A DNA stretch of 64,000 bases from Caldifarciminota bacterium SM23_42 (GCA_001303785.1 LJUJ01000016.1:1-64000), one strand, 5' to 3'. Positions 26,363 through 35,184 are shown, counted from the first letter of the stretch. Notes: a model not told the origin generated them from the letters alone. A program made the numbers and translations.

Positions 26363-27523
26363 TTATTGTACATTCAACAATGAAAGCAGATTCAATCCAA
26401 GAAACGCCACGATGCTGAAGCCAACGAGTATGAAAAGCGCAACTAGCTTACCAATGTCTTGTGCCTTTAACGAACCGAGTAGCACAGGTTCTCGTGATAA
26501 GTAGGCACTGGCTGCGTACAGCTCTTCGCCCATAAGCGTGTAGTCACAAGCGGTGACAAAGAAGGGTAATTGTAGTACCGAATCAGTGCCGGCGATTTGA
26601 AATGCACCGGTCTGGGCGCCAGTCTCGGCCATGATAAGAGATTCAGCCCAGAACCGACCAATGAAAAAGTTGGTCGCTGGCTTTTCGCGTATCATGATGC
26701 CATTGACCGCGGCGGCAAAGCCGAACTGAGCCTCGGTGAGATAACGCACATAATCTTCCTTGAATTTTTCGGGCCTGCCTTCAGATATAAAGGATTCCTT
26801 CACTACTTCTTTTGATACAGTGTACACGACCGACCAGGTATTGGGTACAACCAGTTCTGTGTCATACTTGGCGATTTTTCTCGCTACCTCGCCCAGGATG
26901 TTCATCGAAGCAATTGTCGCGGTCCAATCAATATCACCGAGGCCGGGTACATACAGTATCGGTCTGCCCATTTCGGTTGCTCGACCCACCGCCTCTTCGA
27001 CCGCAGCAAGACCCGGAATCTGTCTGATATAGAGACTCTGACCTGTTCGTGCTTTAGACACAAAGTAGGCAAGTAGCCCGGTGAAGGCGATTATTGCAAT
27101 CAGAACATTAATGCGGCCAGTATGGAATATGTGGGGTCGGGAGCTAACCGGATTGCTCGGTTCTGCATAATGCAGTTCACCGTTTTTTGAGCATGCAACC
27201 GTATAAATGTAGGTCTCGCCGTCCACGGTTTCATCATCTTCGAAAGACGTAACGCCAGGCATAGTCGAACCAATTCTCTGGTATACAGTGTCCTTTTGCG
27301 TCTTTCTCAGAATGATGTACCCTTCTATTGAAATATCATCAGGCGACAAAGACCACTCAACCTGAATCGCCGACCCGGCGTCATTGGGTTTGTCTACAGC
27401 GCGAACATCGACCGGAGACCGTACTGATAATGAGACAAGGAGACAGGGAGACAAGGATATAGGGCGACAAGGGGATGAGGTGACGAGGAGGCAGGACAAA
27501 ACAGTAGCAAGTCTTACTGGCAC
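26363..27523 (-). CDS. FN3-DUF6754 membrane protein (cluster B, first copy)
   Basis: A 386-residue paralog of the next gene. The DUF6754 part is nearly superimposable ([39 protein letters not shown]). The N terminus is about 24 residues longer and low in complexity (SLSPCLLVSLS), encoded by the GAGACAAGG-type repeat at 27424-27497, so a repeat has become part of the signal sequence. The GTG start is five bases after TAGAAT, so its mRNA is probably leaderless. It opens cluster B and diverges from metG. Confidence 0.86.
   Translation of the reverse strand: MPVRLATVLSCLLVTSSPCRPISLSPCLLVSLSVRSPVDVRAVDKPNDAGSAIQVEWSLSPDDISIEGYIILRKTQKDTVYQRIGSTMPGVTSFEDDETVDGETYIYTVACSKNGELHYAEPSNPVSSRPHIFHTGRINVLIAIIAFTGLLAYFVSKARTGQSLYIRQIPGLAAVEEAVGRATEMGRPILYVPGLGDIDWTATIASMNILGEVARKIAKYDTELVVPNTWSVVYTVSKEVVKESFISEGRPEKFKEDYVRYLTEAQFGFAAAVNGIMIREKPATNFFIGRFWAESLIMAETGAQTGAFQIAGTDSVLQLPFFVTACDYTLMGEELYAASAYLSREPVLLGSLKAQDIGKLVALFILVGFSIVAFLGLNLLSLLNVQ
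27424..27497. repeat. Low-complexity GAGACAAGG-type repeat
   Basis: A purine-rich run of degenerate units (GAGACAAGG, GAGACAGG, GACAAGG, GACGAGG). It lies inside the coding region of the FN3-DUF6754 gene and is translated as part of its N terminus. Confidence 0.65.
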
Positions 27524-27528
27524 AGATA

Positions 27529-27556
27529 ATTCTATTGAAGTGGTGCTTTATGTCAA
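27529..27556 (-). promoter_or_regulatory. Leaderless promoter of cluster B
   Basis: Minus strand: TTGACA (27556-27551), 16-bp spacer, TAGAAT (27534-27529), five bases to the GTG at 27523. The -35 box is eight bases from that of the metG promoter on the other strand. Confidence 0.82.
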
Positions 27557-27564
27557 TCATCATG

Positions 27565-27592
27565 TTGACTTTGGTCTGCATTCGTTTATAAT
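27565..27592 (+). promoter_or_regulatory. Leaderless promoter of metG
   Basis: TTGACT (27565-27570), 16-bp spacer, TATAAT (27587-27592), six bases to the ATG at 27599. There is no room for a ribosome-binding site. Confidence 0.85.
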
Positions 27593-27598
27593 ACGGTC

Positions 27599-29569
27599 AT
27601 GAAAATTCTGGTAACCAGTGCTCTGCCTTACGCTAACGGTGACATTCATCTTGGTCATCTCGCCGGTGCTTATCTGCCGGCCGACATTTATGTTCGTTAC
27701 CAACGGCTCAAGAGACGCGATGTCGTTTATATATGTGGCACCGACGAACACGGTGTGCCGGTAACGATCAGTGCGGAGAAACAGAAGAAAACGCCGCGGG
27801 AAATTGTCGATCAATACTACGCTTCGATTAAAAAATCCTTTGAGGATTTTGGTATGACGTTCGACAATTTTTCACGTACGTCGCTGCCGATCCATCATCG
27901 TCTCGCTCAAGATTTCTTTCTCAAAATAAACGAAAAGGGTTTCATTTACCCACGTGAGGTCGAGCAGTTCTATTGCACACGCTGTAAGCGTTTCCTGCCG
28001 GACCGCTATATTACCGGGACTTGCCCAAAGTGCAACAATGAAGGTGCTCGTGGCGATCAATGCGAGTCGTGCGGACACTGGCTTGAACCTTCGGAGTTGA
28101 TACAACCGCGATGCCTGGTGTGTGGCGAGACACCGAAGAAGACGCGGACCAAACACTGGTATTTTAGATTGTCACAATTTCAGGATAAACTGAGCAGTTG
28201 GATTGCAGATAAGAAAGAGTGGAAGGAAACAGTGTTGACCTTTGTGCAGGGTTGGTTGCGTGAAGGCCTCCAGGACCGACCGATCACGCGGGACCTATCA
28301 TGGGGTGTACCGGTACCGTTGGACGATGCAGAGGATAAGGTCCTCTATGTGTGGTTCGATGCTCCGATCGGCTACATCTCTTCGACCATCGAATGGGCGC
28401 AAAGGCAAGGTAAACCTGATTTGTGGAGAGACTACTGGCTCAGCAAAGACACCAAGTTGGTACACTTCATCGGTAAGGATAATATTGTCTTCCATGCCTT
28501 GATATGGCCGGCTATGCTCATGGCCTACGGCGATTATGTCTTGCCTTCGGAAATACCAGCTAACCAATTCTTGAACTTAGAGGGCGGTAAATTCTCAACA
28601 TCCAAGGATTATGCAATATGGCTGCCGGATTATTTGAAAGAATTCAAGGCTGATTCGCTGCGCTATGCCCTGACACGTAATGCGCCTGAGGCGCGCGATA
28701 CTGATTTTACCTGGCGCGACTTCCAGGCTTGGCATAACAATGAGTTGGCCGATATCCTGGGCAATTTCGTCAACCGTACGCTGACCTTTATCAAGAAATA
28801 CTACAATTCTTCGGTGCCTTCTACGTCGTTTTTTGCCGAACGTGATAATTACATACTCGACCTTTTGAAAAAAGCACCGCATGCAGTCGGAGATAGGCTT
28901 GAAAGATTCGAGTTCAAGGGCGGGTTGCAGGAGTTAATGAAGATAGCTCAGGAGGCGAACCGCTATTTCGATCACGAAGAGCCCTGGTCGACCCGCAAGA
29001 AAGACCCGGCGGCTTGTGCAAGGACGATGTGCATCTGTATGAAAATTGTGACCGCGCTGTCAGTATTGACCGAACCTTTTCTTCCATTCACTGCTCAGCG
29101 TATAAAGAAAATGATAAACGCGGTGCCTCAGTCTTGGGATGATATCGGAAGGCCCGAGTTAGCCACGGCTGTCGGCGAGCCCGTGATTCTTTTTGAAAAG
29201 ATTACTGATGAAATCATAAAGGCCCAGGTCGAAAAGTTAAAGAAGGAATCGGTTGATCTTGAATACTTTTCAAGAATAAACCTGAAAACCGCCAAGGTAT
29301 TGACTGCCGAGCGCGTTGAAGGCACTGCGAATCTCATAAAATGCGGGATCGAAGTCGGAGATCAGCGAAAGCAGATTGTAGCTGGCGTTGGCAAAGATTA
29401 CGCGCCCGAAGAGTTGGTTGGTAAGACGATCGTGATCGTCGATAATCTCGTGCCGGTAAAGATAAGAGGGGTCTTATCTGAAGGAATGCTTTTGGCCGCC
29501 GTGGATAAGAAGGGTATTGTACTAATTACCGCCGACAGACCTGCGTCCTCAGGGACCGCGGTGCAATAG
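27599..29569 (+). CDS. metG: Methionyl-tRNA synthetase
   Basis: A 656-residue class I synthetase. The HIGH-type motif is ALPYANGDIHLGHLAG, the KMSKS-type motif is KFSTSKDYAI (KFSTS variant), and two zinc knuckles are visible (CTRCKRFLPD ... CPKC and CESCGHWL ... CLVCG). A C-terminal tRNA-binding OB-fold of the EMAPII/Trbp111 type (from about residue 550; RINLKTAKVLTAERVEGTANL) promotes dimerisation. It charges tRNA-Met. The mRNA is probably leaderless. It may be cotranscribed with tatD and rsmA downstream. Confidence 0.96.
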   Translation: MKILVTSALPYANGDIHLGHLAGAYLPADIYVRYQRLKRRDVVYICGTDEHGVPVTISAEKQKKTPREIVDQYYASIKKSFEDFGMTFDNFSRTSLPIHHRLAQDFFLKINEKGFIYPREVEQFYCTRCKRFLPDRYITGTCPKCNNEGARGDQCESCGHWLEPSELIQPRCLVCGETPKKTRTKHWYFRLSQFQDKLSSWIADKKEWKETVLTFVQGWLREGLQDRPITRDLSWGVPVPLDDAEDKVLYVWFDAPIGYISSTIEWAQRQGKPDLWRDYWLSKDTKLVHFIGKDNIVFHALIWPAMLMAYGDYVLPSEIPANQFLNLEGGKFSTSKDYAIWLPDYLKEFKADSLRYALTRNAPEARDTDFTWRDFQAWHNNELADILGNFVNRTLTFIKKYYNSSVPSTSFFAERDNYILDLLKKAPHAVGDRLERFEFKGGLQELMKIAQEANRYFDHEEPWSTRKKDPAACARTMCICMKIVTALSVLTEPFLPFTAQRIKKMINAVPQSWDDIGRPELATAVGEPVILFEKITDEIIKAQVEKLKKESVDLEYFSRINLKTAKVLTAERVEGTANLIKCGIEVGDQRKQIVAGVGKDYAPEELVGKTIVIVDNLVPVKIRGVLSEGMLLAAVDKKGIVLITADRPASSGTAVQ

Positions 29570-29623
29570 AGGATATTTTATTTCTCTTGAAAAACTGTGT
29601 GTTCAGATTGCATGCGCATATAG

Positions 29624-30376
29624 ATGATTGATACGCATTGTCATCTTATAGATCCCCAATTCATAAAGGACTTGCCCGTGGTGCTGAAGCGAGCGCAAGC
29701 AGCGGGTATTAGAAAAATCGTGAACGCTGGCTATGATACCGATACCAGTAGCCGGACGATTGTCATGAATGACGAATATCCTTGGCTGTTACCCGCGGTC
29801 GGTATTCATCCTAACGAAGCCGCAGAGCAGTCGATCAAGGAAATGGACAAGATTGAAGCAATGCTTACCAGCGAGAAGATAGTCGCGATTGGTGAGACCG
29901 GTCTTGATTACTATCGCGATTTTATGCCTCGCGAGGCACAGCAGGAATTGTTCCGCCAGCATATCGCGTTGGCAAGAAAGGCGTGCTTGCCATTACTTAT
30001 TCATACAAGAAACTCAATTGAAGACGCAATACGGATATTGAAAGCAGAGGGCTGTTATCACGGTGTTTTTCATTGCTACAGCGGAAGCCATGACCAGGCA
30101 GAAAGGATTATTGGTATGGGTTTCTATGTCAGTTTTGCGGGTGTGCTTACCTACTCCAAGCGTGCACGTGAAATCATCCAGACGGTGCCGCGTGACCGTC
30201 TCTTATTGGAAACCGACGCGCCTTTTCTGGCGCCAATCGGACACCGTGGCCAGCGAAATGAACCATCGTATATTATGGAAACTTTAAAATGTGCTGCAAA
30301 TATGCTGGATATCAGGCCGGAACGTTTGGAAGAAATCTTAGATGCCAATGCCATGCGACTCTTTTCGCTAGATTAG
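29624..30376 (+). CDS. TatD family metal-dependent hydrolase
   Basis: A 250-residue TIM-barrel hydrolase of the amidohydrolase superfamily. Metal ligands: IDTHCHLID (HxH), IGETGLDYYRD (Glu), LLIHTRNS (His), FHCYSG (His), and LLLETDAPFLAP (Asp). Family members act as 3'-5' exo- or endodeoxyribonucleases in DNA repair and turnover. It lies between metG and rsmA; the metG-tatD-rsmA order is common in bacteria. Confidence 0.94.
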   Translation: MIDTHCHLIDPQFIKDLPVVLKRAQAAGIRKIVNAGYDTDTSSRTIVMNDEYPWLLPAVGIHPNEAAEQSIKEMDKIEAMLTSEKIVAIGETGLDYYRDFMPREAQQELFRQHIALARKACLPLLIHTRNSIEDAIRILKAEGCYHGVFHCYSGSHDQAERIIGMGFYVSFAGVLTYSKRAREIIQTVPRDRLLLETDAPFLAPIGHRGQRNEPSYIMETLKCAANMLDIRPERLEEILDANAMRLFSLD

Positions 30377-30380
30377 CGGT

Positions 30381-31145
30381 ATGTCAAAAAGACGCAGAAT
30401 ACTCGGTCAGCATTTCCTGAACAGTTGGAGATTTGCGGCAAGGATCGCAGAAATAGCAGAAACCAGGGATGAGGTGGTGATTGAAATTGGTGCAGGCAAG
30501 GGCATTCTGACCAAGCAACTGGCTAGGAAAGCGAGGCGGGTAATTGCGGTGGAGATCGATGCTAGGTTGGCCGATCTTCTTGAAAGCATGCAGCTTCCTA
30601 ATGTCGAAGTGATTAACCGTGATTTCTTACAGGTGGAACTGAAGGATCTAGGTAACCCGCTAGTTGTAGGGAATATTCCTTACAACATCACATCGGCCAT
30701 TATTCGCAAGTTAATACAGGATAAGTGTTATGTAAAAAGAGCAACATTGACCGTGCAGCGAGAATATGGAGCAAAGATGATGGCGCCGATGGGGAGCCCG
30801 GCTTATGGCTATCTTTCGATATGTGTCAACCATTATTTCGATGTTTCTAAGAAATTAGTCATACCTGCAAGATATTTTTCGCCAAGACCGAGTGTGAGTT
30901 CAGTCGTTGTTGTGCTCAACCCTAAGAAGGGCGGAAAGGGCGGTATTGATAAGAGTTACGAAACGAGATTATTCGAATTCATTGCCGGGGTTTTTCGCTA
31001 TCGGCGCAAGTTTTTGCGAAATGCGATCATGAATTGCTTGGGACATTTACCCGACGGCATCCCTGAAGATATGCTTCGAAAGAGGCCACAGCATCTCAGT
31101 CTTGGTGATTACCAAAGCATTTATGCCGTAATATCGGGTACCTAA
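30381..31145 (+). CDS. rsmA: 16S rRNA (adenine-N6,N6) dimethyltransferase
   Basis: A 254-residue KsgA/RsmA. LGQHFLNSWRFAARI at the start, SAM-binding VIEIGAGKGILTKQLA, acidic IAVEIDARL and the catalytic NIPYNITSAII are all present. It dimethylates two adjacent adenines in helix 45 of 16S rRNA. It starts four bases after tatD ends. Its stop overlaps the next start by one base (TAATG). Confidence 0.95.
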   Translation: MSKRRRILGQHFLNSWRFAARIAEIAETRDEVVIEIGAGKGILTKQLARKARRVIAVEIDARLADLLESMQLPNVEVINRDFLQVELKDLGNPLVVGNIPYNITSAIIRKLIQDKCYVKRATLTVQREYGAKMMAPMGSPAYGYLSICVNHYFDVSKKLVIPARYFSPRPSVSSVVVVLNPKKGGKGGIDKSYETRLFEFIAGVFRYRRKFLRNAIMNCLGHLPDGIPEDMLRKRPQHLSLGDYQSIYAVISGT

Positions 31146-32200
31146 TGATAAAACATAAAGTCCTCATTAAAGAAGATGAGAACCTCGAGGCGGCGATAGC
31201 CGGGATATTCCAAACCCTTGGACCGGCCAAGCTCAGAAAAAAACGAATCCTCGTGAAGCCAAACATGCTTAGATCAGCAAATCCGGATGATTGTGTGGTC
31301 ACGGATCCGCGGCTGCTAAGGGCGACAGTTGACTTTCTGCTAGAGTCTGGCGCCGAGGTTGTCGTCGGAGATAATCCCATGCCCGACTCAAGGAATATGA
31401 ACGAGCTCGAAGTTGCTCAGTCTTGTGGTTTCACAGATGCCGCCATGGGTAGGTTTAGAAACATTGGGCGGTATTCAAAGAAAATAGTGCGTAAGGCGAA
31501 TCTGCTTAAGGAATTGTATATATCACGAGAGGTGTTGGATTGCGATTTGCTAGTTTCGCTTCCCAAGTTCAAGACCCATGAGCTGACTATCATGACCATT
31601 GCCATAAAAAATCATTTTGGTGTTATCCCTGGTGGGCAGAAACTTTACATTCATTCATTATTTCCGAAAATCAATGATTTCAGTAAGGTTCTTCTCGAGA
31701 TATATCAAACAAGGCCACCCGAGATCATTATCGTCGATTGTCTGAATATCGTTGACGCCAGGGGCAAGAAATTCTCACCGGGTAGGCTTATTGCCGGAGA
31801 CAACGGCCATGCGGTTGATTACACTTGCGCGCTGATGGCCGGGGTGAGTCCATATCACATTCCTACCGTGAGAATCGCGCGTGACGAAAAAATTTTCAGT
31901 CCCGACAATATCGAATATCATGGGGTAGTAAAAAATATTGATGGTTACACGTTACCTTTCACATTTCCCCTGAGAAATACGATTGTCGAATTATTTGCTC
32001 GATTCTTCTATCAAATTCTACTCAAACGTGTTCCGGTTATTAACCATGCGCGATGTACACGGTGCTCTTCGTGCGAAAATGTCTGCCCCCCTAGGGCGAT
32101 AAGGAAGCAACAAATAGATTATGGTGCATGCATAAAGTGTTACTGCTGTTTGGAAATCTGTCCGAATCAGGCCATTAGAATCAAATATAAAACGATCTAA
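31145..32200 (+). CDS. DUF362 protein with two 4Fe-4S clusters
   Basis: A 351-residue protein. The DUF362 domain (about residues 1-280) includes ILVKPNMLRSANPDDCVVTDP, GAEVVVGDNP and SLPKFKTHELTIMTIAIKNHFG. The C terminus is a ferredoxin-like pair of cluster sites (CTRCSSCENVC and CIKCYCCLEIC). This fusion is widespread in anaerobes; its reaction is unknown, but a redox role is likely. It overlaps rsmA by one base, so it is probably cotranscribed with metG, tatD and rsmA. Confidence 0.92.
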   Translation: MIKHKVLIKEDENLEAAIAGIFQTLGPAKLRKKRILVKPNMLRSANPDDCVVTDPRLLRATVDFLLESGAEVVVGDNPMPDSRNMNELEVAQSCGFTDAAMGRFRNIGRYSKKIVRKANLLKELYISREVLDCDLLVSLPKFKTHELTIMTIAIKNHFGVIPGGQKLYIHSLFPKINDFSKVLLEIYQTRPPEIIIVDCLNIVDARGKKFSPGRLIAGDNGHAVDYTCALMAGVSPYHIPTVRIARDEKIFSPDNIEYHGVVKNIDGYTLPFTFPLRNTIVELFARFFYQILLKRVPVINHARCTRCSSCENVCPPRAIRKQQIDYGACIKCYCCLEICPNQAIRIKYKTI

Positions 32201-32229
32201 TATTCAATTTCCTCAATGATGGGCTGTGA

Positions 32230-32257
32230 TTGACACCATGTTGACATGGAGTATAAT
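32230..32257 (+). promoter_or_regulatory. Promoter of the amrS-like gene
   Basis: TTGACA (32230-32235), 16-bp spacer, TATAAT (32252-32257), nine bases to the ATG at 32267. An in-frame ATG at 32246 lies inside the promoter and is rejected as start. Confidence 0.82.
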
Positions 32258-32266
32258 GGAATAGCC

Positions 32267-33412
32267 ATGCGACTCTTCTTCGAAAAACTGATTACGCGCC
32301 GTGATTTTCTAAGGACATGCGGCTGGCTAACAGTGAGTGGTGTCGTCATATCGAGATTGACAAGATTTGCCGCTGCCCAAGAGGCGAAAATTGGTTTCAT
32401 CAAGCCGGCACCGGCAATGCATTATGAAAAATTACCTAACCAGAAAGTGAAATGCCTGCTCTGCCCAAGGAAATGTATCGTCGCCAAGGGACATCGGGGT
32501 TTCTGCCGCGTACGAGAAAACCGTGGTGGTGAGTACTACACTCTTGTTCATTCTAATCCTTGTGCTGTACACATAGATCCAATTGAGAAGAAACCGCTAT
32601 TTCACTTTCATCCTGGAACCACGGCACTCTCCATAGCCACGGCAGGATGCAATTTCACCTGCAAGAATTGTCAGAATTACGATATCTCGCAAGCCCGCCC
32701 CGATGATACGGTTAATATCGACATCGGTCCTAAAGGAATCGTAGAACTTGCACAGAAATATAACACGCCAACAATCGCTTATACGTATACCGAACCGACG
32801 GTATTTTATGAATACATGCTCGAAACCGCAAAGATCGCGAGGAGCAGGGGTCTGTTGAATATTTATCACTCAAATGGCTATATCAATCAGGAGGCGCTGA
32901 CAACACTCGTGCAATACCTGGACGGTGCCAATGTCGATCTTAAAGGATTCAGCGATACGTTCTACAGAGAAATAACCGGCGGTAACTTAAATCCAGTGCT
33001 GGAATCGCTGAAGACGTTGAAGAAGCATGGGGTGTGGCTTGAGATCACGAATCTCGTGATCCCAACGAAGAATGACTCCGAGACCTCAATCGAAGAATTA
33101 TGCAACTGGGTTATGAGCGAATTAGGTAATGAAACACCGATTCATTTCTCTCGCTTCTACCCGCAGTACAAGTTGCAAAATCTACCACCGACACCAGTTG
33201 AGACGTTAAAGAAGGCCGCCGAGATTGCTCGTGTGTGTGGGTTGGATTACGTATACATTGGTAATGTGCCCGGCGTGACGGAGGAGGACACATATTGTCC
33301 TCGATGTGGCAAAACGGTTATCGGACGCACCGGTTATTATATACATAACCAAAGCATCAAGGATGGCCGGTGCGAGTTCTGTAATGCGACAATCGCAGGT
33401 AGATGGGATTGA
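32267..33412 (+). CDS. amrS: AmrS-like radical SAM protein with Tat-type signal
   Basis: A 381-residue member of the AmmeMemoRadiSam radical SAM group. The radical SAM cluster is CNFTCKNCQ (Cys 128, 132, 135). An upstream four-cysteine site (CLLCPRKC ... GFCRVRENRGG) and a C-terminal zinc-ribbon (CPRCGKTVIG ... CEFCNATIAGRWD) are typical. The N terminus reads ITRRDFLRTCGWLTVSGVVISRL, a twin-arginine signal. No Memo or AMMECR1 gene is next to it. It starts a separate transcript with almost no leader. Confidence 0.88.
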   Translation: MRLFFEKLITRRDFLRTCGWLTVSGVVISRLTRFAAAQEAKIGFIKPAPAMHYEKLPNQKVKCLLCPRKCIVAKGHRGFCRVRENRGGEYYTLVHSNPCAVHIDPIEKKPLFHFHPGTTALSIATAGCNFTCKNCQNYDISQARPDDTVNIDIGPKGIVELAQKYNTPTIAYTYTEPTVFYEYMLETAKIARSRGLLNIYHSNGYINQEALTTLVQYLDGANVDLKGFSDTFYREITGGNLNPVLESLKTLKKHGVWLEITNLVIPTKNDSETSIEELCNWVMSELGNETPIHFSRFYPQYKLQNLPPTPVETLKKAAEIARVCGLDYVYIGNVPGVTEEDTYCPRCGKTVIGRTGYYIHNQSIKDGRCEFCNATIAGRWD

Positions 33413-33477
33413 TAGATCATAGCCTCAGATAGCTCATTTATGTAGAGTGGTAATATTACACTTTTGCCACCTTGCAC

Positions 33478-33505
33478 TTGACAGGTAAATGAATATGTAT
33501 AGAAT
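33478..33505 (+). promoter_or_regulatory. Leaderless promoter of holA
   Basis: TTGACA (33478-33483), 16-bp spacer, TAGAAT (33500-33505), six bases to the ATG at 33512. Confidence 0.82.
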
Positions 33506-33511
33506 TGTAAT

Positions 33512-34456
33512 ATGACAGTGAAGCAGTTGCGAGCGTCACTTAACAGTGGTCAGATATGTAACGAGTACCTGCTTTTCGGTGATGAACCGTTGCTTATCGA
33601 TCGGGCTTTGGAGGCGATAAGAAATGCGCTTAAAGTAGATGAATCCTTCGACCAGGATAGGTTTTCGCTCACCGAAGCTACGATCGAAGACATAATGGCT
33701 AAGTTGTATCTCATGCCGCTGATTTCAGCCAAACGGTTGATAATTGTCGTCAATCTCGAGGATGTGCACGACCGTGATTTGGTTGACTTCGCAGACGCCG
33801 TGAATCGCAACAACCCTGGCAACTGCCTGGTCATGGTTTATCTACTTAAGAAAGACGTCAAGTATTACAAAAACGTGTTTAAGAGACTGAGCAACATCTT
33901 TTCTAATACAGAGTGTGTGGATGTTATGCCCGATCGCGATACTATTAAAAAATGGATCCAGTCTAAGATCAGACGCGACAGACTGAATCTTAACGAATCG
34001 ATGGTTAAATATCTTGAAGAAGAATTCGGCAACGACATTACCGGTCTCAAGAATGAATTTGACAAAATCGAGAATTACCTTCACGAGGCTGGTACAATAG
34101 ATAAAAATAATATGAAGGATTTGTCCAGGGGTCTATGCAATTTCGATAGGTATGAAATGGTAAATGCATTCTTAGATGGACGCGCTGAGGCACTTACGAT
34201 ATTCGAGGAACTCCAGCCGTATTTGCGCACTAATGCAATACTTGTTGATGCTCTGGCAAGGGGTATGTTGGGCAGCGCACGTAAGAGAGATAATGGTATG
34301 CAGGTCAGCAAAACGAAGTTACAGGATATCTTGGAGCAACTGATCTTAGTTGACAGAAAGATAAAGACAAGCTCCATTTTCACCCGTTTACAAATGGAGC
34401 TTTTTATCCTGCACAATGCAGGTGGCTTTAAGAATGGAGTATCATATGGAAGATAA
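33512..34456 (+). CDS. holA: DNA polymerase III subunit delta
   Basis: A 314-residue clamp-loader delta subunit. YLLFGDEPLLIDRALEAIR at the start, KRLIIVVNLEDV and the LVMVYLLKKDVK strand, and a helical C-terminal collar domain (LVDALARGMLGSARK ... LIL VDRKIKTSS) match HolA. It opens the sliding clamp for loading and works with DnaX (15287-16690). The mRNA is probably leaderless. It overlaps the next gene by 11 bases. Confidence 0.9.
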   Translation: MTVKQLRASLNSGQICNEYLLFGDEPLLIDRALEAIRNALKVDESFDQDRFSLTEATIEDIMAKLYLMPLISAKRLIIVVNLEDVHDRDLVDFADAVNRNNPGNCLVMVYLLKKDVKYYKNVFKRLSNIFSNTECVDVMPDRDTIKKWIQSKIRRDRLNLNESMVKYLEEEFGNDITGLKNEFDKIENYLHEAGTIDKNNMKDLSRGLCNFDRYEMVNAFLDGRAEALTIFEELQPYLRTNAILVDALARGMLGSARKRDNGMQVSKTKLQDILEQLILVDRKIKTSSIFTRLQMELFILHNAGGFKNGVSYGR

Positions 34457-35159
34457 GATGTCAATTCTGAAAGAACTCCAGGAGCAGCGGACTGACGTTG
34501 TAAGCAAGTTGAAGAGAATTGAGGAGAAGAAGTCAACGGTCAGCGTTGAGGTCTACGAGAAGGTGAGAAAAGAGTATGCAGACAAACTCAAGGGTATTGA
34601 GGAAAAGCTCAGCGAACACATTGATTTGCTCACCGAGGAAGTGCAGCGTCTCAAGGCACAAGAAGAAGATATACTCAAGCAGAAAAAGGACACGAAGTTC
34701 AAAATGGAAGAGGTAGAACTCCGTTATTCAATCGGCGAGTATGACGAGGATTCATTTAATAAGGTCAAACAGGAAAATGACGCGAGTGTGAAGCAATTTG
34801 ATGAGGATCTAAAGAAGATACGTGAGAATATGTCGTACTATAGTTCGCTTATGACATCGAAGGAACCCGAACCAAAACCAACACCAGCGCCAACGAAGGC
34901 TGCGGAGCCGGAGGCGAAGCTTGAGATCGACGAGCATATTCTGGAAGAAAAATTGCCTGAAGAAGAGGTAGCGCTGGAAGAGCTGTTATCTGAAGAAGAG
35001 GCTGTTAAGCCTGAAGTCACTACGGAAGCCCCCGCAAAGCCCGAGCCCATGAAAGACCAGGGCGTGACGTGCCCGAAATGTGGTCATGTTAATACGGCGG
35101 ATTCGTGGTATTGCGAGAAATGTGGTGCCGAGATCCTCGGGGCATCAGAATCATCGTAG
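34446..35159 (+). CDS. Coiled-coil protein with C-terminal zinc ribbon
   Basis: A 237-residue protein. Residues about 1-125 form a long charged coiled coil (KELQEQRTDVVSKLKRIEEKK). A Pro/Ala/Glu-rich linker (about 130-205) follows, then a zinc ribbon CPKCGHVNTADSWYCEKCGAEI. The start at 34446 has GGAG upstream; a longer frame from 34416 would overlap holA further. Similar proteins are common but have no assigned role; the zinc ribbon suggests protein or nucleic acid binding. It lies between holA and leuS. Confidence 0.8.
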   Translation: MEDKMSILKELQEQRTDVVSKLKRIEEKKSTVSVEVYEKVRKEYADKLKGIEEKLSEHIDLLTEEVQRLKAQEEDILKQKKDTKFKMEEVELRYSIGEYDEDSFNKVKQENDASVKQFDEDLKKIRENMSYYSSLMTSKEPEPKPTPAPTKAAEPEAKLEIDEHILEEKLPEEEVALEELLSEEEAVKPEVTTEAPAKPEPMKDQGVTCPKCGHVNTADSWYCEKCGAEILGASESS

Positions 35160-35184
35160 ATTACTTCGAATTTCTTAATCTGAC

